Part shown: piece after piece, positions 1 to 6,084 of the stretch
How the letters are laid out: each line of letters starts with the position of its first letter
Numbering within the stretch: the stretch's first letter is position 1
Assembly (NCBI GenBank): GCA_947589135.1
Contig: CANPZT010000020.1
Coordinates: forward strand, 1-15,475
Source: an uncultured Clostridia bacterium
GTDB lineage: Bacteria; Bacillota; Clostridia; TANB77; CAG-508
DNA length: 15,475 nt
Reading direction: 5' to 3'
Notes under the pieces: model-generated
Databases searched by the model: none
What the model saw: the letters and a program-made list of their open reading frames with translations, nothing else
Told to the model about the DNA's origin: nothing
Program-made: the position numbers and the translations under genes

Positions 1-156
1 CTTTTATATCTACTTTCTTCTGCTGCATTTTGTGCTCTTCCGAAGCAACCCATCTTCTCCCGTTATTGTTCTTATTGTTACTCCTGCTAAAATTAGTAAT
101 ACTATTATTGTTATTACTAGTGCTATTAACGTTATTCCTCTAATACTATTTCTCAT
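1..156 (-). CDS. Prepilin-like protein, N-terminal part, with an apparent +1 frame break (partial)
   Basis: The start is ATG at 156, preceded by AAAGGAGAG about 8 bases upstream. The first residues are MRNSIRGITLIALVITI, followed by a hydrophobic stretch ending LLILAGVTI. This is the class III signal and transmembrane helix seen in the many pilin/pseudopilin-like proteins of Clostridia; cleavage would fall after Gly7. The +5 position is Ala rather than the usual Glu, which is common in this clostridial subgroup. The usual post-helix motif follows (TGEDGLL). Then an in-frame CGG at 42-40 leads to a stop (TAG) nine codons later. If one base is skipped there, the frame reads GRAQNAAEESRYK and stays open to the window edge, as expected for this family. 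I infer an exported, membrane-anchored surface or secretion-system protein. Confidence is high for the family and moderate for the exact base at which the frame changes. The gene continues beyond base 1. Confidence 0.72.
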
Positions 157-319
157 TAGTTTTTCTCTCCTTTTTTAATTTTAGATAATATTTTATAATT
201 CACTTTTGTAGATTTTTTATATTATCCTTTTTCATCTTTTCATAGAATTTATTATAGTATTTCTTTTATTTGATTTTTTATGTATTCCATAATTTATGTC
301 TAGTTGTTGTTATATTCAA

Positions 320-348
320 ATTATATCATTGCTTTTTTATTCTGTAAA
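320..348 (-). promoter_or_regulatory. SigA-type promoter for the prepilin-like gene
   Basis: On the minus strand, TTTACA (348-343), a 17-base spacer and TATAAT (325-320) form a near-consensus promoter. TG one base before the -10 gives an extended -10. The predicted start is near 313, leaving a leader of about 157 bases before the ATG at 156. The leader is almost pure A/T, and I see no riboswitch-like fold in it. Confidence 0.6.
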
Positions 349-374
349 TGTTTTTTATGTTACATTTTAATTAC

Positions 375-415
375 AAAAAAAATTACTTTGAACTTGTTTT
401 TAATTCAAAGTAATT
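375..415 (-). terminator. Intrinsic terminator of the GH15 gene
   Basis: A perfect 12-bp stem (381-392 with 404-415, 11-base loop) is followed on the minus-strand transcript by eight U residues (382-375). It lies about 60 bases after the GH15 stop and just upstream of the prepilin promoter, so it separates the two transcripts. Confidence 0.8.
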
Positions 416-477
416 CTTATAACTAAACAATATAATTCTATTTATTATATTTAATATATCAAGCAATTTATCTATTT

Positions 478-2454
478 TTATTTATTATTTCCATATAATT
501 TCTCTAGTACAATAATAAACATTGCATGTGACCATCCAAGTCCTAATACCCAATTGGGCTTTAAAGTTTGATTATCTACTTGCTCTCCTAATAAGTAGTG
601 TTTACCCGCTGTTTTTATTACAAAATCAAATGTTTCTTTTGCCTTTTTCTTCTCTCCTGTTTCTAAATAATAAAGTGTCATCCAAAGGTTTGCAATAGGC
701 CATGGATTTCCATTCATATAATGATCTTGTTCAAATCTTTGATATCCACCTGTATATGTTCTTAGTGTCATGTTAATTCTTTCTATTGTATTTCTAATTT
801 TCTTTTCTTTAGGTTTAAATACATTAAATGGAGTAACAGCACCTAAAATACTTATATCCATTTTTCCATCATTTGTGTTTCTTACGTATGTATTTTTTTC
901 TTCATCATACATATTTTCATTAATATATTTTTTAATTCCTGTCTGTAATCTTTCAATTTCCTTTTCACTTTTTTGAATTTTTTCTTGTTTTAATCTGTTA
1001 TTTTCAAATTCAGATATATTTTTACCAAGTATACTATAGATTTTTAACATACATTCAAATGCTGCATAGATACTTGCTAATGAATATAAATGTACTCCTT
1101 CGTTCATTTCCCATAAATCATAGCTAACATGATATTTATGTTCTTCTTGTGATTTTTTCATTTGTTGTTCAATTTCTTCTTTTACAATATCTTTATCTTT
1201 TTCTTCTTTTGCCTTAATTTTTAGCCAGTCTTCTATATATCTTTTTAAGAAATCTATTGCTCTTTCACACATTGGTAATGTGTCTTTTAAAAATTTGTCT
1301 GAATTTGTTTTTATATAATGTTCATATACACCATATACAACACTTGCTGTTTCATCTACTTGATATCCCCAACATGGAGCAAGCTTTCCATCTGTAAAAA
1401 ATCTTTGTTCCCACATACCATTCTTACTTTGTGTTTTTTTGCAAAATACTTTATAAAACTTTTCAGTTTCTTTGTCCATATTTAAAATATCTAATGCTTT
1501 TGTAACAAACACGGCATCTCTTGGCCAACAATAAGCATATCTACCACAATTTGTAAAATCTTCATCAATTTCAGGAGATGCAATTATACCTCCTGTTTCT
1601 TGATTTGTAAGTAAAGGAAATAATAAAATACTTCTTTTATAGATTTCATATATTTTTTCTTCATAACTATTTTTAGGTTCTTTTAAATTTAATCCATTAT
1701 GATTTTTTACATATTTTCTCCAGTATGTTTTTGTTTCTGTATATTCTTTATTTAAGTCAATTTTCTTTATTCTTTCTACTTCGCTTTCCATTTGAGAAAT
1801 ATTCTTATTTTCATCAATCAATATACAAATTTCTATTGTCTTCTTTTCATTTGGTTTAATTATTCCTAAGTCATAACAAATGCTAGAATCTTTTGACATT
1901 CCTATATAATCTTTATCATATATATCACCACGTTTTATTGTATCTTTACTTCCATTAATTTGATGTTTTAATATTTTTTGATTTTTTGAAAATGTAGAAA
2001 CTACAAAATCATGAGCATATTGCATCATACCATTATCAATTATCTTACATCCTACAAGATTATTTTGGTCAGATAATAACTCTGAATGAATATAAAAAGA
2101 TGTATCTAAATCTATTTTACCTTCATTTATAAAAATATATTTCTTTACTAATACATTTTCTTTTATCATTATATAATCAGTTTGTACCACTTTCAAATTA
2201 AAATATGTATTTGTAATCTCTGTATTTAAAATATTTGTATCTGTATCATAATATTGTTTATAAATATTATTTATATCATCATGTAAATAAATTAAATCTG
2301 AATCATTTACTTTTACACCTGTATGAAAAAAATTAATATATTGTCTGTTATCTTTACTAGGAAAATATAATCTTAATAATTCTCCCTTCTCTGTATAAGT
2401 TGCTATCATATTTTTATTTCCAATAATTGCTTCATTTAAATACTTATTTTTCAT
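478..2454 (-). CDS. Glycoside hydrolase family 15 (glucoamylase/glucodextranase-type), cytoplasmic
   Basis: This 658-residue protein matches bacterial GH15 enzymes, which remove glucose from the non-reducing end of alpha-glucans with inversion. Residues 1 to about 245 look like the N-terminal beta-sandwich, and about 265-655 the (alpha/alpha)6 barrel. Family landmarks are GRYAYCWPRDA (304-314), the acid-region motif DLWEMNEGVH with Glu449, YQRFEQDHYMNGNPWPIANLW (571-591), and LLGEQVD with Glu624, which fits the position of the general base. Catalytic assignments are by position in the family. There is no signal peptide, so it should act in the cytoplasm, probably on stored glycogen or imported oligosaccharides; trehalase-like or other alpha-glucoside specificity cannot be excluded. 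Two very charged insertions (about 411-440 and 485-510) look helical. The ATG start has AAAGGAG 7 bases upstream. It is preceded by the palindromic element and followed by a strong terminator, so it is probably monocistronic. Confidence 0.9.
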   Translation of the reverse strand: MKNKYLNEAIIGNKNMIATYTEKGELLRLYFPSKDNRQYINFFHTGVKVNDSDLIYLHDDINNIYKQYYDTDTNILNTEITNTYFNLKVVQTDYIMIKENVLVKKYIFINEGKIDLDTSFYIHSELLSDQNNLVGCKIIDNGMMQYAHDFVVSTFSKNQKILKHQINGSKDTIKRGDIYDKDYIGMSKDSSICYDLGIIKPNEKKTIEICILIDENKNISQMESEVERIKKIDLNKEYTETKTYWRKYVKNHNGLNLKEPKNSYEEKIYEIYKRSILLFPLLTNQETGGIIASPEIDEDFTNCGRYAYCWPRDAVFVTKALDILNMDKETEKFYKVFCKKTQSKNGMWEQRFFTDGKLAPCWGYQVDETASVVYGVYEHYIKTNSDKFLKDTLPMCERAIDFLKRYIEDWLKIKAKEEKDKDIVKEEIEQQMKKSQEEHKYHVSYDLWEMNEGVHLYSLASIYAAFECMLKIYSILGKNISEFENNRLKQEKIQKSEKEIERLQTGIKKYINENMYDEEKNTYVRNTNDGKMDISILGAVTPFNVFKPKEKKIRNTIERINMTLRTYTGGYQRFEQDHYMNGNPWPIANLWMTLYYLETGEKKKAKETFDFVIKTAGKHYLLGEQVDNQTLKPNWVLGLGWSHAMFIIVLEKLYGNNK

Positions 2455-2483
2455 CTTCTTCTCCTTTATTTCAAAACGAACAA

Positions 2484-2749
2484 GTGTCTTTTTGACACAC
2501 TCATAAATATTTTTTATTCAATTGTAATTAATAAATTTTTTATTAATGAATGCAAGTGGAATTATATTACAAATTATTTAATTAACAAATGGGAGAATCT
2601 CAATCTTGTTTGAGAGGGGCCTATTTGTTAATTATAAAATTTGTTTATAATGTAACGTAGCCGAATTATAAAAAAATTTATTAATTACAATTGAATTTTT
2701 ATTATTAGATATTATGTGTATCAAAAAGACTCGTCTTCTTTTAACACAC
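2484..2749. repeat. Long imperfect palindromic element with 26-bp perfect inverted repeats
   Basis: The gap between the RNase and the GH15 gene is mostly one palindrome. Perfect 26-bp inverted repeats lie at 2516-2541 and 2671-2696. Inside them are a second inverted pair (perfect 11-bp core 2580-2590 / 2623-2633, extending imperfectly over about 30 bp) and a central hairpin (2598-2603 / 2610-2615). Outside, TCTTTTTGACACAC (2487-2500) is mirrored imperfectly by GTGTATCAAAAAGA (2716-2729), and each end also folds on itself (2484-2498; 2716-2749, the latter possibly serving as 3' end of the RNase transcript). There is no coding potential. It resembles a MITE-like palindrome or an invertible DNA segment; I saw no target-site duplication and no transposase in the window. 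Confidence 0.75.
2561..2588 (-). promoter_or_regulatory. Candidate promoter inside the palindrome, reading towards GH15
   Basis: On the minus strand, TTGTTA (2588-2583), 16 bases and TATAAT (2566-2561) could drive the GH15 gene with a leader of about 100 bases. A mirror copy exists on the plus strand: TTGTTA at 2625-2630, 15 bases, TATAAT at 2646-2651. In such AT-rich DNA the -10 alone is weak evidence. Confidence 0.4.
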
Positions 2750-2758
2750 TTTAATATT

Positions 2759-4403
2759 TTATCCTTCAATTACATTTATAATTTGTTTTTCCAATTCCTT
2801 TATCTTTTCATTAATTCTAAAGATATCCATATCTTTTAAATCCTTATCTTCTATATCTTGTCTTACATACTCATCCATATCTTTAATTTCTAATTTTAAT
2901 TTTTCTAATCTTTCAATTACTTCTGTCTTTATAGTCTTTTCTACTTTTCTTTCTATTTTATGTGTCATTTGAATTTGTTCATTTAATTCATATGTTTCAC
3001 CAAATTCTGGTATTGTAGTTCCAATTCCTGTTTCTTGGTCTATTTTCTGTTGTAATACTTGTTTTGATTCTTCTTCTCCATGAACAAGAAAGATATGTTT
3101 TGGTTTTTTTATGAATGAATAAATAAAATTCATTAATCCTTCTTGATCTGCATGTCCTGAATAGCCTTCTATGTATTCAATTCTTGCATTTACTGCAATT
3201 TCTTCTCCAAATATTTTTACTTTTTTTGCTCCATTTACAATACTATATCCTAATGTTCCTGGTGCTTGATATCCTACAAATAATATTGTTGATTTTGGAT
3301 TCCATAAGTTATGTTTTAAGTGATGCTTTATTCTTCCAACATCGCACATTCCACTTGCAGATATTATAATACTTGGTGTGTTATCTTCATTTAGTGCTTT
3401 TGACTCATCTGCAGTTTTTGTAAATTGTAGACCTGGAAATTCAAGTGGATTATCTCCTTGCATAATTTGTGCTTGTGTTTCTTCATCAAATAATTCCATA
3501 TTTTCTCTAAATACTTCTGTTGCTGAAATAGCAAGTGGACTATCAACATATACAGCAGCTTTCATTAAAGTTTTATATTTTCTTTTAAATTCTTCATCAT
3601 CAATTATATCCTTTAATTTGTTAATTTCATATAAAATTTCCTGTGTTCTTCCTACTGCAAATGATGGTATTATTACTGTTCCTTCATTATCTAATGTTTC
3701 TGAAACTATATCCAAAAACATCTTAGCTTTTTCATCATTTCTTATGTGTAGCCTACTTCCATAAGTAGATTCCATTACCAAATAATCTGTTTCTTCTATC
3801 ATTGTTGGCTCACTTAATAGCGGAATATCATTATTTCCAATATCTCCAGTAAACACTGTTTTTGTTTCTTTTCCATCTTCTTTTACCCACAATTCTATAA
3901 TACTAGAACCTAACATATGTCCTGCATCATTAAATCTCGCATGTATTTCCGGTGTAATTTCTATAATTTCATCATATTTAACAGGTTCAAATATTTCTAA
4001 TGAATGCAAAGCTTCTTCTGCTGTATAAATTGGTGGAATTTGTCTTTCACCTTTTCTCATTCTTTTTCTGTTTCTCCATTCATTCTCCATTTCTTGGATA
4101 TGTCCGGCTATCTGGTAACATTAATGTACATAAATCACATGTCGCTTTATGTGCATATATTTTATTTCTAAACCCTTCTTTATATAATTTTGGAATTCTT
4201 CCTGAGTGATCAATATGTGCATGTGTCAATAACATGAAATCTATTTCTGTAGGGTTAAATTCAAATGGATATGCATTTTCTTCCTCTAATTCTGCCTTAC
4301 CTTGCCACATTCCACAATCTATTAAGAATTTTTTTCCTGCCGCTTCTACTAAAAAGTTAGAACCTGTAACTGTTCTCGTTGCTCCTAAAAAAGTTATTTT
4401 CAT
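2759..4403 (-). CDS. MBL-fold beta-CASP ribonuclease, interrupted by a +1 frame break at 4106
   Basis: The gene starts at ATG 4403 behind GGGAGGGG. The first 99 residues carry the metallo-beta-lactamase fold with THAHIDH (His61, His63, Asp65, His66). At 4106-4104 the frame meets CGG and would stop at 4080. Dropping one C (4106 or 4107) restores the family motif DSGHIQE and joins the 443 residues that end at 2759, giving about 547 residues, a normal length. The second part has GHMLGSS (His162 in joined numbering), TGDIG (Asp187), ESTYGSR, SASGM, SGHAD (His417) and LVHGE (His441): the remaining metal ligands and beta-CASP motifs A-C. All active-site residues are present, so the enzyme would work if the frame is restored. 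The family cuts RNA as endo- and/or 5'-3' exonuclease. Residues beyond about 480 are a charged coiled coil. An ATG at 4090 lies in the second frame but has no ribosome binding site, and a protein from there would lack the first metal-binding motif. It follows the 528-residue gene by 17 bases. Confidence 0.85.
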
Positions 4404-4420
4404 AAACCCCTCCCATTATA

Positions 4421-6007
4421 CTACAAAAAAATTTTTACTTTTTTATTAATTCTAATCTCTAAATCCTTTTTGCTTATATCATTAATATTTCCGAAACTAT
4501 CCTTTTCTTCAAATACATTTTCATCAAATAATTGAACATAAAATTGGTCATTTTCTTTAGTAACTTTAATACATACTTGTTCTAAATTAATAATTCTATT
4601 ATGAAATATATTTTTTACCATTTTATAATTTAGTTCCTCTTTTTTTGAAAAGACATTAATTACTTTTAATTGACCTGCTTTTTGTATTAATTGTCTTTGA
4701 ACTTTTTCTATTTCTTTTTGCAAGTTTTTTACTTGGTCAATTGTTTTTTCTTCATTATATGGTATCATACAATAATACCTAAATTCATATATCATATCAA
4801 TTATTTCTTGCTTTGTTTGAGCTCTTTTTAACTTTAGTTCATAGAATTTTAAAAATTGTTTTTGCATATTGATAATTAATTTATCTATTTCTTTATCTAT
4901 ATTTTCAGAATCTAATAAAATTAAATATTTTTCTTTTGTTTCTATATTTTTTCTATAAGATAGATATTTTTGAGGATTTAATTTATTATTTAATTTTTCA
5001 ATTTCTTCAATATATGTGTCTCTTTCTTCTTCTAACATTTTTGATAAAATTCTAATACTAAATATTTTCTCATTTAAAGGTAAAGATTCATTTCTTTTTT
5101 GATATTCCTGTTTTAACATTTTTTGATTATTAATAGTCTCATCAATATGTTTTATTTTTTTAGTTAAATCTACCTTTTTATTTGTAAGTTCTTGTACAAA
5201 TTTTCTACTATCTTCTAACTGATTTAGTTCTTGTTCTATTTCTTTTTTTATTTTCAAGATTTCTTTTTTACTATTTTTGTCATATCTAACATCCATAAGA
5301 ACTGATAATTGCTTTAATCCTTCTATCAATTCAGTTCCTTCCACTTTTCCATAATTTTTAGTTATATTTTCTTCAAATATTTCTAAATAATCAATAATAT
5401 ACTCTTTATTATAAATCCATTTATTTAAAAATTCATTTCCTACTAATATTCTTAATACTTGATAGATAAGATTGTGCTTTATACTTTCAATTTCTCTTGG
5501 TATTGTCGTCCACGAATATCCATTAAAATCTCTCATTACTTCAACTGTATTTATATTATTTCCTACATTTAGTAAATTTGATAAAGTTTTATTTATTAGA
5601 AAATAATTTTCTTTTATAATTTCATTATTTTTACTAATTTTAGCAATGCAATATAATAATTTTCGTTCAATTGGATAACAAATAATTCTTTTTTTATTCT
5701 TTTCTACTAAAAAAGTTTTATTTCCAATAATTTTACTTTCTTCTGAATTTGGTTGTACTAATTTTATTGTTTCACAATTGTTTTTAATTTCTTGAATGAT
5801 TCTTTGTATCAATTCATCTTTTGTTTCTACATCTTGTTTTACTTTTTTATAGTCTTTATATCCTATTTCTATTTTATAGAACATATTAAGGAGAACACTT
5901 TTTACATTTTCATTAAAATATTTTTTTTCTAATACTTTTTCTAATTCATTGTTATAATCTTTTCTTACAATCTTATCAATGAAATTATCATTTTTTTTCT
6001 TTTGCAA
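4421..6007 (-). CDS. Unrecognised 528-residue coiled-coil-rich protein
   Basis: I do not recognise a family. The start is TTG at 6007 with AAAGGAG about 9 bases upstream; no ATG lies nearby in frame. The protein is Lys/Glu/Asn/Ile-rich and has neither signal peptide nor clear membrane helix, so it is probably cytoplasmic. Residues 1 to about 240 look globular and mixed, with a conserved-looking VEVMRDFNGYSWTT stretch near 155-168. About 245-340 and 400-450 are predicted long helices typical of coiled coils. The C-terminal 80 residues look like a small beta-rich domain (QVCIKVTKENDQFYVQLFD). It sits between ftsK and the RNase gene and shares close spacing with the latter, so co-transcription with the RNase is likely. 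A structural or scaffold role is only a guess from the coils. Confidence 0.75.
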   Translation of the reverse strand: MQKKKNDNFIDKIVRKDYNNELEKVLEKKYFNENVKSVLLNMFYKIEIGYKDYKKVKQDVETKDELIQRIIQEIKNNCETIKLVQPNSEESKIIGNKTFLVEKNKKRIICYPIERKLLYCIAKISKNNEIIKENYFLINKTLSNLLNVGNNINTVEVMRDFNGYSWTTIPREIESIKHNLIYQVLRILVGNEFLNKWIYNKEYIIDYLEIFEENITKNYGKVEGTELIEGLKQLSVLMDVRYDKNSKKEILKIKKEIEQELNQLEDSRKFVQELTNKKVDLTKKIKHIDETINNQKMLKQEYQKRNESLPLNEKIFSIRILSKMLEEERDTYIEEIEKLNNKLNPQKYLSYRKNIETKEKYLILLDSENIDKEIDKLIINMQKQFLKFYELKLKRAQTKQEIIDMIYEFRYYCMIPYNEEKTIDQVKNLQKEIEKVQRQLIQKAGQLKVINVFSKKEELNYKMVKNIFHNRIINLEQVCIKVTKENDQFYVQLFDENVFEEKDSFGNINDISKKDLEIRINKKVKIFL

Positions 6008-6044
6008 ACTTCTTCTCCTTTCTTATTTTATTATGTATTATATC

Positions 6045-6076
6045 TTGTTTTAAAATTAACAAATAGTTTAAAACAA
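6045..6076. repeat. 10-bp inverted repeat between ftsK and the 528-residue gene
   Basis: TTGTTTTAAA (6045-6054) and TTTAAAACAA (6067-6076) pair perfectly with a 12-base loop, 8 bases after the ftsK stop. The stem has almost no G/C and no U tract follows, so it is a poor terminator. A TATAAT on the minus strand (6042-6037) follows at once but lacks a convincing -35. It may be a weak internal promoter or operator. Confidence 0.35.
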
Positions 6077-6084
6077 CATAAACT

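Noticed and set aside
157..312. Small open frames (12 and 11 codons) in the long prepilin leader
   Set aside because: No ribosome binding sites and pure AT-rich sequence; chance is enough.
770..976. Plus-strand open frame inside the GH15 gene
   Set aside because: It is antisense to a well-supported enzyme, rich in Phe/Leu/Ser as expected from the complement of Lys/Glu-rich sequence, with no ribosome binding site.
2484..2749. CRISPR array or riboswitch in the palindromic gap
   Set aside because: Repeats are inverted, not direct, with no regular spacers, and I recognise no known aptamer pattern.
3378..3764. Plus-strand open frame of 128 codons within the RNase
   Set aside because: Antisense shadow of conserved beta-CASP sequence with no family resemblance.
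40..4106. CGG reassigned to another amino acid
   Set aside because: Reassignment to a sense codon would leave the frame unchanged, but in both genes the frame must move by one base.
4080..4403. A separate short 107-residue protein as an independent gene
   Set aside because: It is the N-terminal part of the RNase; the family sequence continues directly in the +1 frame.
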